A stretch of 64,000 bases of DNA from Cocos nucifera. Taxonomy: Eukaryota; Streptophyta; Magnoliopsida; Arecales; Arecaceae. Under the pieces are notes generated by a model. The model saw only the letters and a list, made by a program, of their open reading frames with translations, made no database searches and had not been told where the DNA came from. The stretch lies in the NCBI GenBank assembly GCA_006176705.1, contig QRFJ01006073.1:1-64000 (forward strand), read 5' to 3'. Positions 20,256 to 31,871 of the stretch are shown one piece after another (within the stretch, counting starts at the first letter, position 1; every line of letters starts with the position of its first letter). The translations under genes and the position numbers were made by a program.

Positions 20256-20284
20256 GCCTTCTCCGATAATGGTGCTAAAAATTT
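20256..20284 (-). other. Second primer-binding site, belonging to gypsy LTR-2
   Basis: The minus strand reads tttttagcaccattatcggag next to an LTR end ...GCGCTCTTATCA. It is a mutated copy of the TGGCACCGTTGCCGG-type site seen at 18820-18838. Athila-1 inserted only about 10-30 bp downstream of it. Confidence 0.65.
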
Positions 20285-20971
20285 TGATAAGAGCGCAATA
20301 TTATCATTAGGACACCATGTTTATCAGTTTAATTTTAATTTTTTAAAATAATTAAAAGTATATAAAAAATAGTAAGTCGAATCGAATCTATAGGAAAGAT
20401 AGTATTTTAATTTTAAAATCTTTAATTTTTATGAAAAAAATTTAAAAAATTAAAGTTAAAAAATAAAATTTTAAATTATAATAAAAATTTAAATTATAGA
20501 AAAATAAATTTTGGTACTAAGATCTATTATCTAGATCTTAGCATCTACTTGTAATAAAATAAAGAGTAATTAAAATAAACTTGCAATAAATATAAAGAGC
20601 ATAAATTTACAAAAGTATGAAAATAAAATTTGCATTAATTTAAAGTTTAATTTATAATTTAAATACATGAAATTTAAAAAGATAGAAAAAAATAAAAACT
20701 ATAAGCAGATGATCTTGATCTCAGATTGGCATTGGCATTGAGATGGTGTAAAAAACTAGCTCTTCCTCTCGACATCATCTACCTTGAAGCAACCATGAAC
20801 ATAAAATTGACTCTACCCTATACCATCACCTTTCCTTGACCGAAGACATTGAGCTCTGGAAGTTGGGGTTCTTTAAATAGTTGTTGGAGGGCATGATTCT
20901 TTACTGTCAAGCGATATGGGATTAAAAGTAGTCCGTATGAAGATGAATCCAAGTGATATTCATATTAAAAC
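20285..20971 (-). repeat. Gypsy LTR-2, inner part
   Basis: It starts (plus-strand) TGATAAGAGCGCAA at the primer-binding site. It is AT-rich, has no ORF, and has a minus-strand TATA-like ctatttaaag at about 20871-20880. It is cut at 20971 by the SIRE-like element and resumes at 31872. AAAAC at 20967-20971 is the target duplication of that element. Confidence 0.6.
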
Positions 20972-22296
20972 TGCTGATCCTAAATTGATTTTGATGATAA
21001 CAAAAGCATTTGAATATAGATTGTTAAATTATTAACGTTATTTGTAAGGATATGTAGTTGTATATCTCAAAAGCTCACAAATTCTAAGTCCATAAATTAT
21101 ACCTTTCAAAGAGGTTATAATGAAGATTAAATCAAGGCAAAAAGGCAAGTCTAGCCTATAAATTAATTTGGAGAAGAAAGGGTCAAAACAATCTTTAGCA
21201 TACATGGCACGCAAATAGAGCCGACCTAGTCTTAGTAGAAGCAAAAGACAAAAAGTGCAAAAAATTAGATTTTTAAGATCCAGGAGACTGAGCCGATCCA
21301 GCTGAAAACTAAGCTGATCCAGTTTGGACTGAACCGATCCAGTCAAAAACTGAGCGACCCTGTGACTGTAACGGCTAGTTTTCTACACTATTTTAAATGG
21401 CTAGTTTCTCACTCCAATGACTATTTTAGTCCTTCCAACCATCAAAACTTCTTCACCAGCCATTTTTAAACATATAAAAGGCTAAAGACTCAATGGAGAA
21501 AAAAGCCAAGAGGATTTAAAAGAGAAATCATTTCTTGGAGGGAATATTGCATATCGTTGAAAAGAGAGAGAATAGAGAGGAATCAAGCTTCTAAATTAGA
21601 GGACTTTCAAGAGAATTTATCTCCACCATCTTCTACATCCTCTCAAGCATTAAGAAGAGAAGTGAAGCTTCGAAAAAGCACATATTTAGCCACGAGCTCC
21701 AAAAGAGTTCCTTTTTTGTTTTCTTTCTTATGCTGAATTTAATACTTTGTATTTTTGTTTCTTTACAAGTTTTTTTGGAGGAAAGAAACTTGGGAATTAG
21801 GCTCGTCCAAGTCTAGAATTGGACTTTATAGATTTTGGTTGGTGAAACTATAAAACCAACTGGATTGATAGTGAATCCAGAAAAACTATCAGTGTAGGAT
21901 TGTGGTTGGTGAGCCTGATAAAATCAACTGAATTTATTTATGATCCTGAGTTAAAATAAATGCACTGTAGTCTAGGATTATAGTATAATTTTCAAGAAGA
22001 AATTGGAGAGTGGATGTAGGTGCAGGGTTATACCGAACCACTATAAAATCTTTGTGCATTTGTGTTGTATTTTCTTTTCTATTGCTTTACATATCTTGCA
22101 TGCTTTAAATTGCTAATTACTTACTAATTTAGATTAACTCTTACTTAAGTTCATTTACACTTGATTCTATTGCATCCACTAATTAATTTTATTGAATTGA
22201 ATTAAGTTAAGCACATACTTGTGTAGAGTTAAATTTGGCCAAAAATTTTATAAATCCAATTCACCTCTTCTCTTGGGTAGCCATCCTTGGGAAAGA
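20972..22296 (+). repeat. SIRE-like 5' LTR (about 1325 bp)
   Basis: It aligns along its whole length with 30505-31866, sharing landmarks such as cctaaattgattttgat, gcctataaattaattt, ggctagagactcaatgg and gttaaatttggccaaaaattttata. It contains GAGCCGACC-type motifs at 21215-21360 and a TATA-box candidate at 21473-21480. Its end is placed where the primer-binding site starts. Confidence 0.85.
21473..21480 (+). promoter_or_regulatory. TATA box candidate of SIRE-like LTR
   Basis: The motif tataaaag is conserved in the 3' LTR at 31027-31034, followed by a purine-rich leader. It is a plausible LTR promoter. Confidence 0.5.
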
Positions 22297-22297
22297 A

Positions 22298-22318
22298 TTG
22301 GTATTACAATAGGTGCTC
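22298..22318 (+). other. SIRE-like primer-binding site
   Basis: The sequence ttggtattacaataggtgctc is a mutated form of the TGGTATCAGAGC initiator-Met site, adjacent to the LTR end. The exact form is seen in Copia-C at 48788. Confidence 0.6.
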
Positions 22319-22352
22319 TAATTTTTTCTTTTATTCTAAAGTTAAAGATCTT

Positions 22353-23580
22353 ATGGGTGACCTATTTGATTCCTTGTTTAATGAAGGCCATTCCATAGAT
22401 TGACCCCCATTATTAAATAGATCAAATTATATATATTGGAAAGCTAGAATAAAAATCTTTATACAATCACATGACTATGATTTATGAAAGATTATAATCA
22501 ATGGCCCACGCACATCCAATGCATTGATTGGTGATGAAGAAATAATCCAATTAAATGCTAAGGCTTTAAATATGCTTTATTGTTCATTAGATGTAAATGA
22601 GTTCAATCTAATTTCTTCTTACATTTCAGCGAAAGAAGTTTGGAAGAAATTGGAAACAACTTGTGGGAGAGAAAGTCAAAAAGAAACATCAAGCTTCCAT
22701 GAAGAGAATAAAGCTCACCCCAACCTATGCCTCATAGCTCATAAGGATGGAAAGAAAAAGAAGAAGAAGAAGCAAAGGAAAAAAAAGTATTACTTAAGGG
22801 GGAGCAAAGCAAAGAAATCAAAAATGAGAAAGAGGAAGAAAGTGCTACAAATCTTTGCCTCATGGCCAATGAAGATAAGGTAAATTCTAAAAATTCTTTT
22901 CAATTTACATTCGATGAATTATATGAAGCCTTCAATGATCTAATGGATGAATATAAAAAGTTAAAGCTAAAAAATAAGAAGTTTAAAAGTTTAGATATAT
23001 CTTTATTTGAAGAAAAGACTAAGATTTTGATGGAAAAAGATAACCTTTTGAAAGAAAAAAAAATATTGGATGAAGAAAAGAATAAGTTTGTAATTGAAAA
23101 GGATAAATTATTAAAGAAAAAAAATCTTTGATTGATGAAAATAAAAAAAATTATCAAAATCTAAAAAATTCTTAGTTGAAGAAAAAGAAAAACTCTTAAA
23201 ATCTAAAAAATCTCTTTTGGAAGAAAATGCAAAACTAAGAAAAGAGATTGAAAATTTAAAATCCATGTTTGAAAAGTTTACACTTGGATTATAAAAGCTT
23301 CAAGCAATATTGAACAATCAAAAAGCTATTTCCAATAAAGCAGAAATTGGATATAATCTTTTAAGAAAATAAAAATTTATCAAGAATATGTTCACTAAAG
23401 CTTCACGTAAAAATCATTCTATAGTTTACTTTAAATGCAACCAAGTTGGCCACAAAATTTTAGATTGTAATATTAAAAAAATTGACCAAACTTTAATCAA
23501 ACAAATTTAGATTTCAAAAAAAATCAAATACTCTAACCTTCATGGACCCAAGATGACTTGGATACCAAAAACTTAAAAGT
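22353..23580 (+). pseudogene. SIRE-like gag remnant
   Basis: The frame from ATG 22353 reads GDLFDSLFNEGHSID, PPLLNRSNYIYWKARIKIFIQSHDYDL and, from 22524, a LNAKALNMLYCSLDVNEFNLISSYISAKEVWKKLETT block, which is the UBN2-type Copia gag. After an internal deletion comes a Lys-rich segment. A second frame (22862-23128) then reads FTFDELYEAFNDLMDEYKKLKLKNKK and a Lys/Glu coiled coil. A knuckle YFKCNQVGHKILDC (first Cys lost, near 23425-23465) and TWIPKT end the homology. These are hallmarks of SIRE/Maximus gag. Stops near 22400 and 22487 and a frameshift near 22860 disable it. Confidence 0.85.
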
Positions 23581-26500
23581 GATTTTTGCAGGTACTCCAA
23601 GCATCCAATGAAGTAAAAGAAGCAATTTTTTATGGATGGATGCTTCAAAAATGAAAGAAGATGGATGATGATGCTTGGTATAATCTAAACTTTTCTTATG
23701 TCATACCATCAATGCATATTTGATTGATTGGTTCTATTGCTTATTTGCTTGAAATAATTTTAGTATAATTGATTTTGATGAGATAAATATTTAAATTTTA
23801 AAAATTCAATATGCTCTTCTCTAAGTATCATGTTACGATATAAATAGAAGTTATTTTGAAATTCAACATAATATTTAAGCTTTCCTATATCAATTTTGCT
23901 ATTGAGAAACTTAAATTAAAAGAAATTTAATTATCTATAAATCCATTTGATTACAAAATATTAAAATGAAACTAGTTTTTGACATTCCCTCCTAAAATAT
24001 TTAAATATTAAAGGTCTCCTAAAAGAAATTGCATGATCTAAGTACTTGAATATAAGACATTCAATCATAAAAGATTAAGTGCATGAAGTATTAATTTACA
24101 TTGCATCATAGATTGACCCTTAATGATTTCAAAACTTTCTAGTTGAACTAAACTTATAATGTCTTCATCTTGTTTCCTCTTGATTTGATCTTATTTAATT
24201 TGATTATTAGAACCCTCCAATTGATTAATTTTTTGATCTCCTAAATTGACTTAGAAATCTTTCTTAATCATCAATTTGATTACCTTTTTTGATCTTAAAA
24301 GAGAATATACGAATATTTATTGATTGATTTTGAAAATTGAATATGAAAAATACTCTTCTTGAATCTTTTAAAGTTGATATCATGCAAAATATCTTAAGAA
24401 AGCTATCATTTACTTAAAGCCAAATATTTAAAGAGAATTTTAGTTTTGTTCAATTGGTATCAGATAGCTTACAATTTATCTTATATTTTATTGATTTATC
24501 TTTTGATAAAAATAAAAAAATTAATGTCAAATATAAATTCTTGATGTTATATCATTTAAGACAAATTCAAGAAGTTCATATCTTTTTTAAACTTAACTAT
24601 CTAGTATTTCATAAGAAAAGGGATGAAATGACCTTTCAATGACTAATAGAAAGTATGTTCATAATTTAACTTAAATGATTTGCTGATATCAATTCAAATT
24701 AATTTATTATTTTAAATTTTTAAAATTATTTAATTTGAATCAATGTAGCATTATCACTTCAAAACTAAAATAATTGGTATTAATTTTTTTTTGAAAAATT
24801 ATAGTTTCAAAATATCTAGTATCAAGCTAAATTTGCAAATTTATTTTTCTTAATCTTTAAGTGATATCAAACTTTTAAGTAAATCATTAATTGATCTAAA
24901 TTTTAGTTCAATTGGTATCTAGATAATTATTATTTGGTTTGAACTTTAAAACTCTTAGCATCAAAATTTTCACAATTGCTATTAATCAATACATCATTAC
25001 CTTACACTCTAATGCTTTATCTTTTAGGAAAAAAAAAGAGAGAGAGAGAATGTCTTTGTCTCAAATCTTAGTTTGCATAGATATAATTTTACTATGATAT
25101 TGTTTGAGATAAATTATAAATATTTGATATTTTTTTTGAACTCAATGTGTAATATTTCTTGAGAAAAAAAATATATTTTCTAAAAAATTAAATATATCTC
25201 TTTATGATTTGCTTTGAATGATATATCTAAATATCTAATTTTGAAAGTATCTATATACCTCAGATTTATAAAGTTTAAAAAAATAAATAAAAACTTCTTT
25301 CAAATGATAAAAATCAATAGTTTCTCAAAAACTTATCACAATTGGTATCATTATTTGTATCAAATATCCTATTTTTGTCTTAAATTCTATTACATTATCT
25401 TTTGATAAAAGAAAAGTCTCAAATTTAAATTTTAATGGTCATATTATTTATGACAAATTCTTGTGATATATTTTTGAATGATCTACTTTAGTATTAAAAG
25501 AAGAGAAGTATTTTTAAGATAATATTATTTAAAATTTTTGAAGTCTAGAGTTCTTTTAATTAAAATTGAGAAGTATGTATGTATCCATATTTTTGAGAAA
25601 GAAAAAAAACTCTTGATCTAAATTTTAAAGTAAAAGCCACATTGTATTCCTTTTATAAAAAGAAAAGAAAATATTAAAGAAGATAATCTTTTAATTGAAA
25701 ATACACTTAAATTTGAAAGTTAAATAATCTAAACTTTTAAATTTGGCATCAATTAAGTTCATATTAAATATGCTTAATTTAAAAGATAGGGAGAGAAAGT
25801 AAATTTTTTTTTAAAAGGCTACTTGATTGAAAATATCTTGACATAAAGAGAAGAATTTACTCAAAATAAATTAATTACTAAATTGATATTAATTAAAATT
25901 TAATATAGTATCAAATTAAAGATACTTAACTTGAAAGAAAAATGGAAAGTAACAAAAATTGTAAAGCATAAGTATATAAATTTTGAAAAAAAAAACAAGA
26001 AGATAATGCTAAAGAATAAATATATATATTTCAATTCGATAATCTAAATTTGAAATGTGCTTATTTTGAAATAAAGAGGGAGAGAAAGTTGAAAAATAAA
26101 TTAATCCAGCTATTAGTATGAAAAATAGAAGAAGAGATATCTTTTGATCTAATTTGATTGAAAATACTAATGAATTTATGATCTTAAATTCTCAATCAAT
26201 TATCTTATTTTGAGCTTTATTGTATTAATTTTAAACTTTCGATCAAATGCCTTATAGTCTTCTTAGTTTATGTTTTCTTATGTTTATTCAGCTAGATTTA
26301 CTTGATTTAAAGTGCTATTGATTTAAAATAGTTTTAGATAAATAAATTATTCTTTAAAAATTAAAAATTAGTTAAAGTGATATCATTAATATGTTGATTT
26401 CATATTTTGATTTGCATGATTATTCTTAATAATTGATTGAAGTTAAATTAAATTGAAAACACATTCTTACTCCAAGAAATAAATTTCTAAACTTAATTTT

Positions 26501-26850
26501 TAAAAACTCATTTAAAAATTTAATTTGATATTGAATTTTTTATGTGCATTGCACAATCCTTATGATTTATTTGTATTGAAATAATTTTTATTCAAAATAA
26601 TGAATTTGAAAATATGACTATCTTTTGCTTTGATATTATTTATTTTATTTTTCTTGATATATCTCTGATACATATATTTTCAAAATTTATTTGACCAAAA
26701 TTTCTTTAAAAAAAATTTTGAATATTAAAATATATATTATGCTTAATTTTATGTTCAAATTTTTTAAAAAGCTCTATTCCTCTTAAAACTTGTAAGTACA
26801 TATTTGAAAATCTAAATAAAAAGTCATATTCATTCAAAAAGAGGGAGAGC
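23581..26850 (+). other. AT-rich internal region without genes
   Basis: I find no protease, integrase, RT or RNase H motif on either strand. Short frames (24454-24642, 25214-25405) have the composition of chance ORFs. Degenerate repeats occur: caattggtatc followed about 50 bp later by ttatcttttgataaaa appears near 24447, 24967 and 25338. The position and AT-richness suit the non-coding part of a non-autonomous SIRE-like derivative. Confidence 0.55.
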
Positions 26851-27742
26851 CTTTGATATTTGAGTTCAAGCCAATTTCTGAAAAGAAAAGAAATGTTCTA
26901 AGAATGTTTTGAATCAAAAGACAAGTTTTCAAAAGGGAGAGGATTCTTTTGAATTGATTTTCTGAATTTGATACATCTCTTATTTTGATACATTCTTATT
27001 TATATATTGATTTTGATGATTTTTATTCAACCTTTCCTTGAGCTTTTTGATACTGTCAAAAAGGGGGAGAGGAATATGGAGTATATACTTAATGAATTAA
27101 TTATTATCATACTCATCAATTTGATGCTAAAAATATTAATACTCACTCATCTGAAATGAGTATATGAAATATGTGTAATGTACTAAATATGTGCAATGAA
27201 TTAAAGACTAATTGAGAACATTCATGAAGTATGCACTTATATATTTGAACTAATATTTTATGAAACATATTGGCAAAATACATTGAAATACATCATCTAT
27301 TTTTTTTTCACATATACTCAAAGTTTTGTCATTATCAAAAAGAAGAAAATTATTGACCCTAGATTGATTTTGATAATAACAAAAGCATTTGAGTATATAT
27401 TGTTAAATTACTAATGTTGTTTGTGAGGATGTGTAGCTGTATATCTCAAAAGCTCACAAATTTCAAGCCCACAAATTACACCTTTTAAGAGGTTATAATG
27501 AAGATTAAATCAAGACAACAAGGCAAGTCTAGCCTATAAATTAATTTAGAAAAGAAAGGATCAAAATAATTTTTGGCATACATAGCACGCAAACTGGGCT
27601 GACCCAGTCTAGAACTGAGCTAACCTAGTCTCAGTGGAAGCAAAAAATAGAAAATGCAGAAAGTCAAATTTTTAAGATCTAGAGAATTGAGCTGATCTAG
27701 CTAAAAACTGAGCCAACCCAATTTGGATTGAGCCGACCTAGT
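26851..27742 (+). repeat. First copy of an 890-bp direct repeat (SIRE-like 3' internal end plus partial LTR)
   Basis: It aligns base by base, with a few percent differences, to 30006-30896. It contains the 3' internal region (gtcaaaaagggggagaggaatatgg, then the tract aaaaagaagaaaat) and the first 392 bp of the LTR (27351-27742), then stops at the inverted LTR. Confidence 0.88.
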
Positions 27743-30005
27743 TGAAGGAAAATCTTGATTTTTCAGACCAGGTTCGTTCAGATCTGATCGGATCAAGAGA
27801 TATATTTCAAAAATTTTTCTCTTTGATCCGAATTAGATTTAGGATATTTTAGATCTAATTTTTTTATTATTCTAATAATTAAAATAAAATATAGATAAAT
27901 TAAATCAAATTTAATTTACCTTGATGTAGGGTAATCCTATTACCCATTGATGATCCTGTAAGCAGTGGAAGGTTCTGGATTTAGCCATGCAAGTGCCTGA
28001 CCTCTACTGGTATCCACTCAGACTGGATCTGGAGATCCTCTTCTTCTCTATCACATCTCTAAAAATCAGATCTGAATCTGATTTGGAGGATCTTTGAAAC
28101 ACCTTTCGAAGATCAACAGTTGTCCTTTGCAGCAGCGCAGCCTTCTAGCTTTCTGTCGCCTTTTCTCATTTGGATTGCACCAACTTGGATCCCAAACTAC
28201 TTTGGGTATGGAGAGGAGAGGGAGAAGATGGTCTTGGCATGGAGGAGGAGGAGAGAGGCAGCCTTGGGGCATGGAGAATTTTATTGCTCTTTGAGTTGGG
28301 CGCAAGGTCTTATTTATAGACTATGCGTGATCCAACTCCTCTTCTTCCCAACCAATCACAATCCTTTATGAAATCAGATCTAAATCTGATTGGTGGGAAT
28401 AGAGTCCCTTGGATTCCTTCTTAGATGGTGCCTAAGACTAGTCAAACTTGGTTCTTAGGAGAAGTCTAATCGAAATCCAAAAAGGAGATGGAGTTCCTAT
28501 CCAACAGGGACTCCTGGGCGCCTCCTGCTTGGGCACACACCAAGGGTGGCGTGCGCCCTCCTCTTTGCCAGGTTCTGGTAGGGGGACAAGCCCCCACCAG
28601 CTCTCCAATAGGTGCATGACACGTGGACAGAAGTCAAAGTATCAATGGTCAACATTTGACTAGTCAAAGGTCAACTTTTGACCAAAGTCAAAGGATGAGA
28701 AATGGTAGGTGACCAAAAGTGGCAGGTATTGTCTTACAAAATAAGACAACCCTTTTTTAATCTGGATAGGCTCCAGTCAGACCAAGTGAAGGCCTCTAAT
28801 CGAGCACAAACTCCTTTAGCTCAGTCAGGAAAACTATTTATGATTGTAAAAGAAGAATATTAGGTTCAATCGAGTGCTTGCACGTTTTTCTTGAACCTAA
28901 TTGAATCTCATTGAAATCAATTGAACTAGATCAGTTCAATTGATGATCACCAGATTCAAACCCTTGTTTGTGTGACCCAGTTAGGTTCAGTTCTGTATGA
29001 TAATGGAATATGTCATGATCTCTATCATTGACATCATCGAAACTCCTTTCGATGGATCAGAACTCTTCTGATTCGAACAACTAGAATGATCGATCATCTA
29101 AATCATTCTAATTGCTCCCAAAATCCATCAGTGACACCTAGCAGTATATGGTGGCAATCCATCAGAGCTGAATGCGAACCTCTTGGTGCAGCTACCTGTG
29201 TGATTAAGTTCTTCTATCTTGAGCTCCGATCAGATTAGGGTTAAGGTGAACTCGTCAAACCCTAGTTTCTGTCATATGATGTAATCATTCGATTCAAGTC
29301 CGATGTGAAAGCCTAAATAGAAACTCTTTCTATTATTTCACTCTGCCATGGCCATGGGCTTCTGGACTTGATTCTCATGATCATCATAGGGCTGCTTCTC
29401 TACCACCGAGGTAGATAGATTCCATCTTGATGCAATCCAGTTCCTACAATGAACATGCTATAGCCAACATACACCTCAGAGTTTTGAATGGCTAGGAGAT
29501 CGAGTTATGGTGTAGTCAAACTATAACACCCTCAAGGTGAACTGTCGATGCACCTCAGGTCAAAGAACCAGACACACCACTGCAGCATCGAGTCAGTCAT
29601 TGACGAGAAGGTAGACTTCCTAATGACTACTCGAGGTGGTCACGCTCAGTGCCCTCGTTCTCTAATGAGTACCTGTACTCTCGCTCTGGTGTCTCCACAC
29701 CATAGACTCAAGACTCATCTACTAAAGAGAAGCGATTGTACACCAACCTTCTGGATCAATCACCATCCTCATGATGATCCTATGATCGGGAGCATTTTAT
29801 GAGTTAATAATGATTATTCATGTCTTAAATTTTCAACTCTTGAAAATATGAATTATCATTACCATTAACTCAAAGAATATATCACAGACACTAAATACAC
29901 ATATGTGATAGAAAATAACCTATTTTATTGATTATAGTCAAAATTATAATTTTGTCCCTAGAAGTGTATTACAAGTGTCAGCCAATTCTGGCTTCTAGGG
30001 CACAT
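27743..30005 (-). repeat. Inverted LTR of the Copia-A family, truncated by about 10 bp at its 5' end
   Basis: It reverse-complements Copia-A LTR 730-2987 from its last bases (TGAAGGAAAATC at 27743) to GGGCACAT (30005). The final TGTTAGATAT of the LTR is missing. There is no internal Copia sequence, so it looks like a solo LTR. It carries the matching TATA box on the minus strand (28312-28319). Frames inside it are LTR shadows without a product. Confidence 0.9.
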
Positions 30006-30896
30006 CTTTGATATTTAAGTTCAAGCCAATTTCTGAAAAAAAAAGAAATATTCTAAGAATATTTGAATCAAAAGAAAAGTTTTCAAAGGAGAGAGGATTC
30101 TTTTGAATTGATTTTCTGAATTTGATACATCTCTTATTTTGATACATTCTTATTTATATATTGATTTTGATGATTTTTATTCAACCTTTCCTTGAGCTTT
30201 TTGATACTGTCAAAAAGGGGAAGAGGAATATGGAGTATATACTTAATGAATTAATTATTAAGATACTCATCAATTTGATGCTGAAAATATTAATACTCAC
30301 TCATCTGAAATGAGTATATGAAATATGTGTAATGTACTAAATATGTGCAATGAATTAAAGACTAATTGAAAACATTCATGAAGTATGCACTTATATATTT
30401 GAACTAATACTTTATGAAACATATTGGCAAAATACATTGAAATACATCATCTATTTTTTTTGCGCATATACTCAAAGTTTTGTCATTATCAAAAAGAAGA
30501 AAATTATTGGCCCTAGATTGATTTTGATAATAACAAAAGTATTTGAGTATATATTGTTAAATTACTAATATTATTTGTGAGGATGTGTAGTTTTATATCT
30601 CAAAAGCTCATAAATTTCCAGCCCACAAATTATACATTTTAAGAGGTTAAAATGAAGATTAAATCAAGACAACAAGCCAAGTCTAGCCTATAAATTAATT
30701 TAGAGAAGAAAGCATCAAAATAATTTTTGGCATACATAGCACGCAAATTGGGCTGACCCAATCTGAAACTGAGCTGACCTAGTCTCAGTGGAAGCAAAAG
30801 ACAAAAAATACAGAATGTCAGATTTTTAAGGTCTAGAGAACTGAGCTGATCTAGCTAAAAACTGAGCCAACCCAATTTGGATTGAGCCGACCCAGT
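30006..30896 (+). repeat. Second copy of the 890-bp direct repeat
   Basis: It starts ctttgatatttaag, matching 26851 onward, and runs through the polypurine tract (30490-30504) into the LTR, continuing without a break into the rest of the 3' LTR. Confidence 0.88.
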
Positions 30897-31866
30897 CAAA
30901 AACTGAGCCAACCTAGTGACTATAATGGCTAATTTTCTATACTACTTCAAATGGCTAATTTTTCACTCCAACAACTATTTCAGCCCTTTCAATGGCTAAA
31001 ACTCCTTCACCAGCCACTTTCAAGCATATAAAAGGCTAGAGACTCAATGGAGAAAGAAGCCAAGAGGATTTAAAAGAAAAATCATCATTTCTTGGAGAGA
31101 ATATTGAATATCATTGAAAAGACAGACAGAGAATATAGAGGAATCAAGCTTCTAAATCAGAGGACTTTCGAGAGGATTTATCTCTATCATCTTCTACATC
31201 CTCTCAAGCATCAAGAAGAGAAGTGAAGCTTGAAAAGAGTACATATTCAGCCACTTCTTCGAGCTCCAAAAGAGTTTCATTTTTGTTTTCTTTCTTGTGC
31301 TAAATTTAATACTTTATATTTTTATTTCTTTATAAATTTTTTAGGAGAAAGAAACTTAGGGATTAAGCCCATCCAAGTTCCGAATTGGACTTTATAGGTT
31401 TTGATTGGTGAGCCCATAAAACCAACTGGGCTGATAGTGAATCCAGAAAAACTATCGGTATAGGATTATGGATGGTGAGCTTGGCAAAATCAATTAGATT
31501 TATTTATGATTCTGGATTAAAATAAATGCACTATAATCTACAATTATAGTAAAATTTCTAAGGAGAGATTGAGGAGTGGATGTAGGTGTGGGGTTGCACC
31601 AAACCACTATAAAATTTTTGTGCATTTATATTGTGTCTTCTTCTCTATTGCTTTACATATCTTACACGCTTTAAATTTCTAATTATTTACTAATTTGGAT
31701 TAATTCTTGCTTAAGTTTATCCATACTTGATTTCATTGCATATACTAATTAATTTTTTTATTGAATTGAATTAAGTTAAGCACATACTTGTGTAGAGTTA
31801 AATTTGGCCAAAAATTTTATAAACCTAATTCACCCCCCCTTCTTGGGTAGCCTTCCTTAGGAAATG
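30505..31866 (+). repeat. SIRE-like 3' LTR, complete
   Basis: It is preceded by the tract tcaaaaagaagaaaat and ends ccttaggaaatg just before AAAAC (31867-31871). It aligns with the 5' LTR along its length, including the GAGCCGACC motif cluster (30745-30920) and the TATA candidate (31027-31034). Confidence 0.85.
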
Positions 31867-31871
31867 AAAAC
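31867..31871 (+). other. Target-site duplication of the SIRE-like element, right copy
   Basis: AAAAC matches 20967-20971 at the left end. Five bases is the usual Copia duplication length. Confidence 0.7.

Larger units (their letters stand above)
20972..31866 (+). mobile_element. SIRE/Maximus-like Copia, non-autonomous, rearranged at its 3' end
   Basis: It is flanked by AAAAC at 20967-20971 and 31867-31871. It comprises a 5' LTR (20972-22296), a primer-binding site, a gag remnant (22353-23580), AT-rich sequence without pol (23600-26850), a partially duplicated 3' end (26851-27742 and 30006-30896) around an inverted foreign LTR, and a complete 3' LTR (30505-31866). The LTR start TGCTGATCC / TATTGACCC / TATTGGCCC can be aligned in all three copies. 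Confidence 0.8.

Noticed and set aside
22741..22840. Lys-rich stretch as a nuclear protein
   Set aside because: It lies inside the SIRE-like gag remnant after an internal deletion. The A-rich codons explain the Lys content.
24447..25460. Repeated ttggtatc motifs as several primer-binding sites
   Set aside because: They lack the continuing CAGAGC and LTR ends, and lie within degenerate internal repeats.
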